A stretch of DNA of 64,000 nt, taken from Palsa-1033 sp963735455. GTDB taxonomy: Bacteria; Chloroflexota; Limnocylindria; Limnocylindrales; CSP1-4. The position numbers and the translations under genes are program-made. A model generated the notes under the pieces. The model was not told the DNA's origin. It did not search any database and worked only from the letters and a program-made list of their open reading frames with translations. The stretch covers positions 372,001 through 436,000 of the forward strand of contig CAVTKZ010000004.1 of the NCBI GenBank assembly GCA_963735455.1. The letters run 5' to 3'. The first letter of the stretch is position 1. The number at the start of each line of letters is the position of its first letter. Shown here one piece after another: positions 50,405 through 58,600 of the stretch.

Positions 50405-50421
50405 TCTCAGGCAGTTCTCAG
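50405..50421. promoter_or_regulatory. regulator box 2: direct repeat upstream of the ferric-reductase-like gene
   Basis: TCTCAGGCAGTTCTCAG differs from box 1 by one base. Units at 50405-50410 and 50416-50421, 11 bases apart, end 23 bases before ATG 50445. A small perfect inverted repeat CCCCAG-G-CTGGGG (50429-50441) lies between the box and the start. Confidence 0.7.
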
Positions 50422-50444
50422 CCGCCTTCCCCAGGCTGGGGCCG

Positions 50445-51818
50445 ATGACCACGATGACCAGTAGCCGGCGCGCCGTCCCGCTGCCGCGGGGCTGGACCCT
50501 GCGCACCCGCGAGATCGTGGCCGTCCTGATCGGCAACGGCCTGCTGATCGGGGCGATGTGGCTGCGTCACGGTGGGCTGGACCTGCTCGACTCGCCCAGT
50601 GGCTGGTTCATTGCCGGGGGCGAGCTGACCGCCCTGCTGGGCGGCTACCTGGCCCTGATCCAGCTCGTCCTGATGTCGCGCAGCCCGTGGCTCGAGCAGG
50701 TCGTGGGCCAGGACGCCCTGACCGCCGCCCATCGCTGGGTCGGCTTCACCTGTGTCTGGCTGATCGTCGGCCACGTCGTCCTGACCACGCTCGGCTTCGC
50801 CCTGGCCGATGGCTCGAACGTGATCGTCGAGCTGTGGACCCTCCTGACGACCTACCAGTTCATGCTGATGGCCGGTGCCTCGCTGGTCCTGTTCGTGGTC
50901 GTCGCGGTCAGCTCGGTCCGACTCGCCCGGCGGCACCTGTCGTACGAGACCTGGCACGGGATCCATCTCTACGCCTACCTGGCGATCGCCCTGGGCCTCG
51001 GCCACCAGCTGGTGACCGGCACCGACTTCGCTCACGACCCGATCGCCTGGGCCTACTGGCTGGCCCTGTACCTGGTTGCGGGCTCGGCGATCCTCGTCTT
51101 CCGCTTCATCCAGCCGCTGGCCCAGTCCCTGCGCCACCGCTTCCGGGTGGTCAACGTCGAGCGCGAGGGGCCGGGCGTGATCTCGATCTACCTCGGCGGG
51201 CGCGACCTGGATCGCTTCGCGATCCGGGCGGGCCAGTTCGTGATCGTCCGCTTCCTGCGCCGGGATGGCTGGTGGCGGGGTCATCCCTTCTCGATCTCGG
51301 CCGCGCCCAATGGGCGTTGGATCCGGCTGACCGTCAAGGACCTGGGCGATGACACGACCTCGATGGCCGCCCTGCCGGTCGGGACCCGGGTCTACCTCGA
51401 AGGCCCGTACGGCTTGCTGACCGGCGCCCGGCGCAAGCACCGCCGGGTCCTGCTGATCGCCGGCGGGATCGGGATCGCCCCGCTCCGGGCGCTGTTCGAG
51501 GAGCTGCCTGCCGATCCGGGCGACCTGACCCTGCTGTACCGGGCGAGCCGGCCCAGGGACATCGTCTTCCGCGAGGAGCTCGACCACCTGGCTCGCGCCC
51601 GGGGCGCGATCGTCCATTACCTGATCGGCGCGCGGGGCTCCCGGGCGATGCCCGCCGACCCGCTCGCTCCGCCCGCGCTACGCAAGCTGGTGCCCGACGT
51701 CCGCGAGCGGGAGGTCTACCTGTGCGGGCCCACGGCGATGATGGAGGCGGTCCGCGATGGCCTCCAGGCCCTGGGCATCCCGCGACGCCAGATCCACTTC
51801 GAACGCTTCGAGTTCTGA
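50445..51818 (+). CDS. ferric-reductase-like transmembrane flavocytochrome
   Basis: 457 aa. The first half has six membrane helices with candidate heme-b His residues in AAHRWVGF, IVGHVVL, ETWHGIHLYAYL and GLGHQL, typical of the ferric reductase-like transmembrane domain. The second half is a ferredoxin-reductase-like module: FAD-contact HPFSISAAP, NAD-binding GGIGIAPLRALFEEL and the terminal YLCGPTAMMEAVRDGL. It moves electrons from NAD(P)H across the inner membrane. The adjacent FMN-binding protein and ApbE suggest the electrons leave via covalent FMN. Terminal acceptor unknown. Confidence 0.92.
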   Translation: MTTMTSSRRAVPLPRGWTLRTREIVAVLIGNGLLIGAMWLRHGGLDLLDSPSGWFIAGGELTALLGGYLALIQLVLMSRSPWLEQVVGQDALTAAHRWVGFTCVWLIVGHVVLTTLGFALADGSNVIVELWTLLTTYQFMLMAGASLVLFVVVAVSSVRLARRHLSYETWHGIHLYAYLAIALGLGHQLVTGTDFAHDPIAWAYWLALYLVAGSAILVFRFIQPLAQSLRHRFRVVNVEREGPGVISIYLGGRDLDRFAIRAGQFVIVRFLRRDGWWRGHPFSISAAPNGRWIRLTVKDLGDDTTSMAALPVGTRVYLEGPYGLLTGARRKHRRVLLIAGGIGIAPLRALFEELPADPGDLTLLYRASRPRDIVFREELDHLARARGAIVHYLIGARGSRAMPADPLAPPALRKLVPDVREREVYLCGPTAMMEAVRDGLQALGIPRRQIHFERFEF

Positions 51819-51826
51819 GGCCGACC

Positions 51827-52348
51827 ATGCCCAAACGTGCCGTTGCCGCCATCGTCATCACGGCGATCGCCCTCGCCCTGCTGTTCAGCTTCAAGACGCC
51901 CGCGGAGAACGGCTCGGCTCTCGGCGCCCCGGCCCTGGCCTCCCTGGCACCGCAGGCCTCGACTGATCCGGGCTCACTCGGCGGCACGTCGGTCGGCGAC
52001 AGCCCCGCCCCGGTCGCGATCGGCTCGAGCGCCCCCGGAGCGACGCCGGCGCCGACCACGGCCGCGACCAAGGGCAATGGCACGTTCACCGGGTCGGCCG
52101 TCGAGAATCCGTTCGGCGAGGTGCAGGTCCAGATCACCCTGACCGGCGGCAAGATCACCGCCGTGACGGCCCTCCAGATGCCCAGCCACGGCCGATCGGG
52201 CTTCATCTCCCAGGACGTCGCCCCGATCCTGCAGGGCGAGGCCCTGGCGGCGCAGAACGCGAAGATCGACACGGTCTCGGGTGCCACCTACACCAGCGAT
52301 GCCTATGCCCAGTCGCTCCAGAGCGCGCTCGACCAGGCCCATGGTTGA
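51827..52348 (+). CDS. exported FMN-binding domain protein
   Basis: 173 aa from ATG 51827, eight bases after the ferric-reductase-like stop. N-terminal helix AVAAIVITAIALALLFSF is a signal/anchor; a Pro/Ala/Thr-rich linker follows. The FMN-binding domain (GTFTGSAVENPFGEVQVQITLTGGKITAVTALQMPSHGRSGFISQDVAPILQGEALAAQNAKIDTVSGATYTSDAYAQSLQSAL) has the SGATYTS site, whose Thr takes FMN through a phosphoester bond from ApbE. It should face the outside of the inner membrane and relay electrons from the flavocytochrome. Confidence 0.92.
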   Translation: MPKRAVAAIVITAIALALLFSFKTPAENGSALGAPALASLAPQASTDPGSLGGTSVGDSPAPVAIGSSAPGATPAPTTAATKGNGTFTGSAVENPFGEVQVQITLTGGKITAVTALQMPSHGRSGFISQDVAPILQGEALAAQNAKIDTVSGATYTSDAYAQSLQSALDQAHG

Positions 52349-53159
52349 GGCCCCCGCCCGGCGCCGGCCGACGATCGTGGCCACGATGGGCACGGTGATC
52401 GGGCTCGACCTGCGCGATCCGGATCTGCCCCAGGCCGCGGTCGACGACGCCCTGGCCTGGTTGACCGATGTCGATGCGCGCTTCAGCCCGTACCGTCCGG
52501 GCAGCCAGGTCAGCCGCCTGGCCCGGGCCGAGATCGAGCTCGAGGACTGCCCGCCGGACGTCCGTTTCGTGCTCACTCGCTGCGAGGCCCTGCGCTTGGA
52601 GAGCGACGGCTACTTCGACGTTCGCGGGCCGGGTCTGCTGGGTGGCCTCGATCCGTCGGGCTACGTCAAGGGCTGGGCCGTCGAGGAGGCCGCCTTCATC
52701 CTGGAGGCGGCCGGTGCCCGCAACTACGCCCTGAACGCCGGCGGCGACGTGATCCTGCGTGGCGTGCCCGAGGCCGGCCGGCCCTGGATCGTGGGCATCC
52801 GCCATCCGCTCGAGGCCGACCAGGTCGCGGCCCGGCTGGCCTTCGGGTCCCAGCCGACGGGCGGCCGGCAGGCCCTGGCCACCTCCGGCCTGTACGAACG
52901 CGCCGGGCACATCGTCAACCCCCGCACGGGGAAGGTCCCGGACGAGCTCCTGAGCATGACCGTCGTCGGTCCGAGCCTGGCCCTGGCCGATGCCTACGCA
53001 ACGGCGGCCTTCGCGATGGGCCGGGCCGGGCTGGGCTGGTTGGCGAGCCGCCCGGGCTACGCTGGCTACGCCATCGATCGTGACCTGCGACCCAGCTGGA
53101 ACGCCGGCCTTGAGCCATTCCTGGCGGCGGCTGGGGGCGAGCCTGGACCTGCCGGCTGA
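52341..53159 (+). CDS. apbE: FAD:protein FMN transferase (ApbE family)
   Basis: 272 aa from ATG 52341; overlaps the FMN-binding gene stop by eight bases. Family signatures: TIVATMGTVIGLDL, DVDARFSPYRPGSQVSRL, GYFDVRG, DPSGYVKGWAVEEAA, NAGGDV and NPRTGK. It splits FAD and attaches FMN to the Thr of the upstream FMN-binding protein. The transferase, the acceptor and the electron donor are in one operon. Confidence 0.94.
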   Translation: MVEAPARRRPTIVATMGTVIGLDLRDPDLPQAAVDDALAWLTDVDARFSPYRPGSQVSRLARAEIELEDCPPDVRFVLTRCEALRLESDGYFDVRGPGLLGGLDPSGYVKGWAVEEAAFILEAAGARNYALNAGGDVILRGVPEAGRPWIVGIRHPLEADQVAARLAFGSQPTGGRQALATSGLYERAGHIVNPRTGKVPDELLSMTVVGPSLALADAYATAAFAMGRAGLGWLASRPGYAGYAIDRDLRPSWNAGLEPFLAAAGGEPGPAG

Positions 53160-53162
53160 GCC

Positions 53163-53678
53163 TCAGGCGTGGTGCTTGTAGCGCCGCCGCCGGGCCCGGA
53201 TCCGGACGCCGTTGCCGTCGGTGGGCACGATGCTGACCGAGCCGTCCGCTTCGAGGACAGCCAGCTTCATCTCCTTGATCGAGTCGAGCCCGTGCTCGCG
53301 CAGCGCCGCGCCCAGGTCGTCCGGGTCGAGGCCCTGGGAATCGAGCGCCTCCGTCAGCCAGGCACCGTCCTTGCCGATCACGGTCGGCTCGAACTCGAGC
53401 AGGCGGCGGACGAGCGGGACCCGCCGCCGGAGCTGGGCCACCACGCCGTTCAGGAAGAAGATCGTGACGATGATGATCGCCGCCCCGGGGATCGACTGGT
53501 CGGGGCCGGTCATCGCCGGCTGGAGGGCGTTCGCGGCGAGCAGGACGAGGGCCAGGTCGAACAGGGTGAACTGGCCAACCTCGCGCTTCCCGAAGATCCG
53601 CAGGGCGGCCAGGAAGATCAGGTAGACGATCGCGGTCCGGGCGACGATCTCGAGAGGCGGGAGGCCGAGCTGCCACAT
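53163..53678 (-). CDS. DUF421 (YetF-like) membrane protein
   Basis: 171 aa from ATG 53678 (another ATG at 53696 would add six residues). Three N-terminal helices (ARTAIVYLIFLAALRIFGKREVGQFTLFDLALVLLAANALQ) and VTIFFLNGVVAQLRRR lead into the cytoplasmic YetF-type domain with VIGKDGAWLTEALDSQGLDPDDLGAALREHGLDSIKEMKLAVLEADGSVSIVP. Role unknown; relatives are linked to spore or envelope physiology in Bacillus. It is convergent with apbE. Confidence 0.86.
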   Translation of the reverse strand: MWQLGLPPLEIVARTAIVYLIFLAALRIFGKREVGQFTLFDLALVLLAANALQPAMTGPDQSIPGAAIIIVTIFFLNGVVAQLRRRVPLVRRLLEFEPTVIGKDGAWLTEALDSQGLDPDDLGAALREHGLDSIKEMKLAVLEADGSVSIVPTDGNGVRIRARRRRYKHHA

Positions 53679-53705
53679 CGCCGGATCGTCGCACATCCCG
53701 GCCTG

Positions 53706-53711
53706 TACCCT
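53706..53711 (+). promoter_or_regulatory. TACCCT -10-like element 6 bases before ATG 53718
   Basis: Leaderless-type spacing for the aminotransferase gene. Confidence 0.45.
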
Positions 53712-53717
53712 GCGCCC

Positions 53718-55112
53718 ATGTTGATGCCGTTGCCCCGGTCCGAGGCTGCCCGCCCGCCGACCGTCGAGCGGCGCCGAGTGCGCGAGCTCAAGGACCGCGA
53801 GGACGCCCGGTTCGCCGCTGAGCATCCCCGCTCCCTGGCCCTCCTCGAGCGCGGCCGACGGGTGATGCCCAACGGGGTGCCGATGGCCTGGCACGTGAGC
53901 AGCTACCACCACCCGCCGATGTGGGCGGTCGAAGGCCGTGGCGCCCGCTTCACCGACGTCGACGGCCACACCTACAGCGACTTCAACATCGCCGACCTGT
54001 CGATGTTCTGCGGCTACGCCCCGGAGCCGCTCGTGCGGGTGGTCACCGCCCGGATCGCGAGCGGCCACCAGTTCCTGCTGCCGGTCGAGGATGCGATCGT
54101 CGTATCCGAGGAGCTCGGCCGGCGCTTCGGACTGCCGAAGTGGCAGTACACCCTGTCCGCCAGCCAGGCCAACACCGAGGCGATCCGGGTGGCCCGGGTG
54201 GCGACCGGCCGGGACAAGGTCCTGATGTTCGAGGGCAAGTACCTCGGCCACCTGGCCGAGGCGCTGGTCGAGATCGATCCGGATGGCCGGCTGGTGCCCG
54301 AAGAGCGCGGCGTGGCCGCCGACGTCGTGGCGGGCACGGTCCTCGTTCCGCTCAACGACCTGGTGGCACTGGCCGCGGCCCTCGATCGGCGGGACATCGC
54401 CGTCGTCCTGGCCGAGCCGGCCTTGACCAACAACTTCGGGCTGATCCTGCCCGACCCGGGCTTCCACGCCGAGCTGCGCCGGCTGACCCGCGAGGCGGGC
54501 ACGCTGCTGGCCATCGACGAGACCCACACCCAGGTGGTGGGGGCCGGCGGCCTGACCGCGGCCTGGGGCCTGGCCCCCGACCTGATCACCTGCGGCAAGT
54601 CGATCGCCGGCGGCGTCCCGTTCGGGGCGTGGGGGATGACCGACGAGATCGCCGCTGTCCTGGCCCAGGCCAAGGGCGTCGACGGCGAGCGATCGAACCT
54701 GGTCGCGATCGGCGGCACCCTCTTCGGCAATGCCCTGTCGCTGGCCGCCGCCCGGGCCACGATGCTCGAGATCCTGACACCCGACGCCTATGCCAGCACC
54801 CAGCGCCTGGGCGGTCGCCTGGCCGACGGGATGCGGGCGGCCGTCGCCCGGGCCGGCCTGCCCTGGCACATCTACCGGCTTGGGCCGCGCGCGGGCTACA
54901 CCTTCCAGCCCGAGCCGCTGCGCAACGCCGCCGAGGCGCGCGCCTGCCAGGACGACCTGCTTACCCGCCTGATCCGGATCTGGCTCGCCAACCGGGGCGT
55001 CTGGGAGGCGATCGTGGGCGCCGGTCCGGTGGCCTCGGTGCCCGCGACCGACGAGGACGTCGACGCCTACCTCCTCGCCTGGGGCGAGCTCCTCGACGCC
55101 CTGACCGCCTGA
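53718..55112 (+). CDS. class III aminotransferase, glutamate-1-semialdehyde mutase-like
   Basis: 464 aa. PLP-dependent fold type I with the Lys in TCGKSIAGGVPFGAWG, the DETHTQVVGAGG region and the substrate-facing SASQANTEAIRVARVATGR. It resembles GSA-type aminomutases more than omega-transaminases, but heme genes are absent, so substrate is open. ATG 53718 follows TACCCT by six bases. Likely co-transcribed with the AlkA-like gene that follows 21 bases later. Confidence 0.88.
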   Translation: MLMPLPRSEAARPPTVERRRVRELKDREDARFAAEHPRSLALLERGRRVMPNGVPMAWHVSSYHHPPMWAVEGRGARFTDVDGHTYSDFNIADLSMFCGYAPEPLVRVVTARIASGHQFLLPVEDAIVVSEELGRRFGLPKWQYTLSASQANTEAIRVARVATGRDKVLMFEGKYLGHLAEALVEIDPDGRLVPEERGVAADVVAGTVLVPLNDLVALAAALDRRDIAVVLAEPALTNNFGLILPDPGFHAELRRLTREAGTLLAIDETHTQVVGAGGLTAAWGLAPDLITCGKSIAGGVPFGAWGMTDEIAAVLAQAKGVDGERSNLVAIGGTLFGNALSLAAARATMLEILTPDAYASTQRLGGRLADGMRAAVARAGLPWHIYRLGPRAGYTFQPEPLRNAAEARACQDDLLTRLIRIWLANRGVWEAIVGAGPVASVPATDEDVDAYLLAWGELLDALTA

Positions 55113-55133
55113 ACCTTGGAAGGAGGCAGCGCC

Positions 55134-56102
55134 CTGCCTGCGAAGCTCCCGCATTCGTTCCGGATCGAGCCCCGCGGGCCGTTCTCGTGGCCGCTGGCCC
55201 TCGACGTCCTGGGCCACTTCGGGCCAACCGGCCGTCATGTGCCGGGGGATGGGCCAGCCGTCGCGGCAGGATCGATCCTGAGGCTCGCGTTCCCGCTCGA
55301 CGGCACCTTCGAGCCGGTGGCCGTCGCGCTCCGCTTCGAGGCAGGGGCGCTCCACGGCGAGGTCGCCGGAACGGAGCGCATCGAAGCCGTGGCCGCGCAG
55401 GTCGCCCGAATCTTCTCGCTCGACGTCGACGGCTCGGGCTATCCAGACCTTGCCCGGCGCGATCCTGCCCTGGGCCGGGTGATGGCGGCGCTGCCCGGGC
55501 TGCGGCCGGTCTGCTTCACCTCGCCCTACGAGACGGCGGCCTGGGCGATCCTGAGCGCACGGATCTCGATGGCCCAGGCGGCCCGGGTCCAGGACCGCCT
55601 GATCCACGAGCTCGGGACGCGGCTGCGATTGGCCGGCGAGGACGCCTGGAGCTTCCCGAGACCCGAGCGCCTCCTGGAGCTGGGCGAGCTGCCCGGTGCG
55701 GCGCCGGAGAAGGTCGTCCGGCTCCATGGCGTCGCCCGGGCGGCGCTGGAGGGGATCCTCGATGCCGAGCGGCTCCGGGAGCTGGGCGACGAAGCCGGAC
55801 CGGCTTCGCTGCTCGGAATCCGGGGGATCGGGCCGTTCTGGTCGTCGGGGATCTACCTGCGCGGCTGCGGGATCACCGACGTCTTTCCCGACGAGCCGCT
55901 GTCGATCGCGGCGCTCGGCCAGCTCCATGGGCTGGGAGATCGGCCCGAGCAGGGCGACGTCGCTCGGCTCACGGCGGCCTACGCGCCGTACCGGATGTGG
56001 GCCTGCTTCCTGTTACGAGTCGCGGCGGGGCGGGGGATCCCCGGCCTGGCCGGCCGGGAGATGGCGATCCGCCGGGGGGCCCGGGGCACGGGCCGGGACT
56101 AG
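55134..56102 (+). CDS. DNA-3-methyladenine glycosylase II-like protein (AlkA/HhH-GPD)
   Basis: About 322 aa. Helix-hairpin-helix and the GPD-type active-site segment are LLGIRGIGPFWSSGIYLRGCGITDVFPDEPLSIAAL, with the acidic residue and Pro of the HhH-GPD family; the N-terminal half carries the AlkA-type strand domain (RGPFSWPLALDVLGHF). It removes alkylated purines during base-excision repair. The start is odd: no ATG or GTG is in place. AGGAGG (55121-55126) sits seven bases before a CTG at 55134, with a TTG at 55116 as alternative. It overlaps the TrpB2 gene end by four bases. Confidence 0.83.
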   Translation: MPAKLPHSFRIEPRGPFSWPLALDVLGHFGPTGRHVPGDGPAVAAGSILRLAFPLDGTFEPVAVALRFEAGALHGEVAGTERIEAVAAQVARIFSLDVDGSGYPDLARRDPALGRVMAALPGLRPVCFTSPYETAAWAILSARISMAQAARVQDRLIHELGTRLRLAGEDAWSFPRPERLLELGELPGAAPEKVVRLHGVARAALEGILDAERLRELGDEAGPASLLGIRGIGPFWSSGIYLRGCGITDVFPDEPLSIAALGQLHGLGDRPEQGDVARLTAAYAPYRMWACFLLRVAAGRGIPGLAGREMAIRRGARGTGRD

Positions 56103-57472
56103 CCCACCTTGGGCAGGGCCGCCAGGGCCGCCTCGTCGGGGACGTATTCGTAGTCGGCCAGCGAACCGTCGAGGAACTGCTGGTAGGCGGCCAGGTCGAA
56201 ATGGCCATGGCCGGACAGGTTGAACAGGATCACCTTCTTCTGGCCCGATGCCTTGGCGGCGAGGGCCTCGTCGATTGCCACCCGAATTGCGTGGGCTGAC
56301 TCGGGTGCGGGCAGGATCCCCTCGGCCCGGGCAAAGGCGACGCCGGCGGCAAAGGCCTTGCCCTGGTGGACAGCCTGGGCCTCGATGTCGCCGTGATCCT
56401 TGAGCAGGCTGACCAGGGGAGCCATCCCGTGGTAGCGCAGGCCGCCGGCATGGATCGGCTCGGGAATGAAGTCCGAGCCGAGGGTGAACATCTTGACGAT
56501 CGGGGCCATCTTGCCCGTGTCGCCGAAATCGAACGCATACACGCCGCGGGTGAGCGATGGCGCCGCCTCGGGCTCGACCGCGATCACCCGGTACTTCTTG
56601 CCGCCGCGGAAGGTCAGGCCCAGGAACGGGAACGTGAGTCCCGCGAAGTTCGAGCCACCGCCCGCGCAGCCGATGATGATGTCCGGCTCCTCGCCGGCCA
56701 TCTCCATCTGCTTGATCGCCTCCAGTCCGACGACGCTCTGGTGGAGCAGGACGTGGTTGAGGACCGAGCCCAGGCTGTACTTCGTGTCGTCCCGGGTAGC
56801 GGCGTCTTCGACCGCCTCGCTGATCGCCATGCCCAGCGAGCCGGTGCTGTGGGGGTGCTCGGCCAGGACCCCCCGGCCGTAGTGCGTGTCGGGGCTGGGG
56901 CTGGGCACGACCGACGCGCCGTAGGTCTCCATCAGGATCCGCCGGTAGGGCTTCTGGTCGTAGCTGGCGCGGACCATGTAGACCTTGATCTCGAGGTCGA
57001 AGAGGGCCCCCGCGAAGGCCAGTGCGCTGCCCCACTGGCCGGCACCGGTCTCGGTCGCGATCCGCTTGGTGCCTTCCTGCTTGTTGTAGAAGGCCTGGGC
57101 GATCGCGGTGTTCGGCTTGTGGCTGCCGGCCGGGCTGCCACCCTCGTACTTGTAGTAGATGTGGGCCGGCGTGTCGAGGACCTTCTCCAGGCGGTGAGCC
57201 CGGAAGAGCGGGCTGGGCCGGTACAGCCGGTACGCATCGCGAACCGGCTCGGGGATCTCGATCTCCCGCTCGGTGCTGACCTCCTGGCCGATCAGGGCCA
57301 TCGGGAAGAGCGGGGCCAGGTCGGCCGGGCCGATCGGCTGGCCGGTGCCGGGGTGGAGGACCGGCGCCGGCGGGATCGGCAGGTCCGCCGCGATGTTGTA
57401 CCAGGCCTTTGGGATCTGGCTCTCCGGGAGCAGGAATTTGGTGGTTCGGTTGTCGGCGGGCGCGTCGCTCAT
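56099..57472 (-). CDS. trpB2: TrpB2-type tryptophan synthase beta-like enzyme
   Basis: 457 aa. The PLP Lys lies in GSHKPNTAIAQAF, with IYYKYEGGSPAG, TETGAGQWG, CAGGGSNFAGL and EPEAAPSLTRGVYAFDFGDTG; the long N-terminal extension and this arrangement mark the TrpB2 group (TIGR01415), which condenses indole with serine but often occurs without trpA. No trpA is nearby. SD GGAG precedes ATG 57472. The next upstream gene on the strand is the desaturase. Confidence 0.9.
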   Translation of the reverse strand: MSDAPADNRTTKFLLPESQIPKAWYNIAADLPIPPAPVLHPGTGQPIGPADLAPLFPMALIGQEVSTEREIEIPEPVRDAYRLYRPSPLFRAHRLEKVLDTPAHIYYKYEGGSPAGSHKPNTAIAQAFYNKQEGTKRIATETGAGQWGSALAFAGALFDLEIKVYMVRASYDQKPYRRILMETYGASVVPSPSPDTHYGRGVLAEHPHSTGSLGMAISEAVEDAATRDDTKYSLGSVLNHVLLHQSVVGLEAIKQMEMAGEEPDIIIGCAGGGSNFAGLTFPFLGLTFRGGKKYRVIAVEPEAAPSLTRGVYAFDFGDTGKMAPIVKMFTLGSDFIPEPIHAGGLRYHGMAPLVSLLKDHGDIEAQAVHQGKAFAAGVAFARAEGILPAPESAHAIRVAIDEALAAKASGQKKVILFNLSGHGHFDLAAYQQFLDGSLADYEYVPDEAALAALPKVG

Positions 57473-57507
57473 CTCGTCGTGCTCTCCACTCTGTGCTCAG
57501 CCTGGGC

Positions 57508-58440
57508 TCAACCGACGGCGGCAATCCTCGGGATCGTCGATCCCGCCAGGCGCTCTTCAAAGCGCCGGGCCGTCGCCTCCAACTTGTCGAGATGCTCCGC
57601 CAGTCGGCGGCGGGCCTCCTCTGCCGCTTCGCTCAGGTTCGTCAGGTCGAAGATCCGCCAATGGCGGAGGATCGGCATCAGGACCTCGTCGCGGTGGACC
57701 CGGACATCGTAAATCCCCGCCCGGGCCATTTGGGCCGCCTTGCGCACAAATTGGGGAATACCGGCGCCGGGCATCCGGAACGAGAGGACCTCGTCAACGA
57801 TCGCGCAGACCGCGGCCGAGGGCTCCAGGACCAGGGCGGCCGACATGATGTCGCGGTAGAAGACCATGTGCAGGTTCTCGTCGGCCGCGATCCGGATCAT
57901 GATCCGGTCGGCCACCGGGTCGTCCGAGTAGCGTCCGGTGTTGCGGTGCGAGATCCGGGTGGCCAGCTCCTGGAAGGCCACGTAGGCCAGGCCGTGGAGG
58001 GTGTCCGGCGAGGCCAGGTCGTAGCCCTTCTCGAGCTGGGTCATCCGGCCGCGCTCGAGCAGGATCGGGTCGATGTTGCGGGTCACCATCAGGTAGTCGC
58101 GCAGGACGATCGCGTGACGACCCTCCTCGGCGGTCCAGCGGCCGACCCAGTTGATCCAGGCGCCATCGCCGTTGCCGAACATGCCGTGGATCAGGCGGTG
58201 GTACGAGGGCAGGTTGTCCTCGGTCAGCAGGTTGATCTCGAAGGCCGTCTGGGCCACGCCGGTCAGGCGCGGCTGGTCCGGCGTCCAGGGCTCCTTGTCG
58301 AAGTCCCGGCCGAGCCGGTAGGGAATGAAGTCGTGAGGGAACCACTCCTGCGCAACCTTGAGATGGCGGTCATACAGGCGCCCCGCCTCGGGCTCGAGCT
58401 CGATCAGCAGACCGCGCTCGTTGTAGTCATCGGGGGACAT
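57508..58440 (-). CDS. acyl-ACP desaturase (stearoyl-ACP 9-desaturase family, diiron)
   Basis: 310 aa from ATG 58440. The diiron ligands are in LLTEDNLPSYHRL (Glu74, His81), TAEEGRHA (Glu106, His109) and ADENLHMVFYRD, the EExxH/DENxxH layout of soluble acyl-ACP desaturases. It introduces a cis double bond into an acyl-ACP chain using O2 and ferredoxin. It precedes TrpB2 by 35 bases on the same strand. The start has no clear SD. Confidence 0.9.
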   Translation of the reverse strand: MSPDDYNERGLLIELEPEAGRLYDRHLKVAQEWFPHDFIPYRLGRDFDKEPWTPDQPRLTGVAQTAFEINLLTEDNLPSYHRLIHGMFGNGDGAWINWVGRWTAEEGRHAIVLRDYLMVTRNIDPILLERGRMTQLEKGYDLASPDTLHGLAYVAFQELATRISHRNTGRYSDDPVADRIMIRIAADENLHMVFYRDIMSAALVLEPSAAVCAIVDEVLSFRMPGAGIPQFVRKAAQMARAGIYDVRVHRDEVLMPILRHWRIFDLTNLSEAAEEARRRLAEHLDKLEATARRFEERLAGSTIPRIAAVG

Positions 58441-58600
58441 CAGGTCACCGATCCGGGCGGGACGGGAGGCAGGCGAAGGCCGCGAGCCGAACGATCCGCC
58501 CAGCAAGGGTAGTCGTCCGCGAGGGTTCGTCCCCGGAACGGATGCGGACCTGCATCGACCACGAACAGGCGCGATTGCGATCGGAGATCATCAACGGGCG

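Noticed and set aside
53163..55928. 921-aa minus-strand frame covering DUF421 and the aminotransferase
   Set aside because: Only the last 171 residues (DUF421) are real; the rest is antisense to well-conserved coding sequence.
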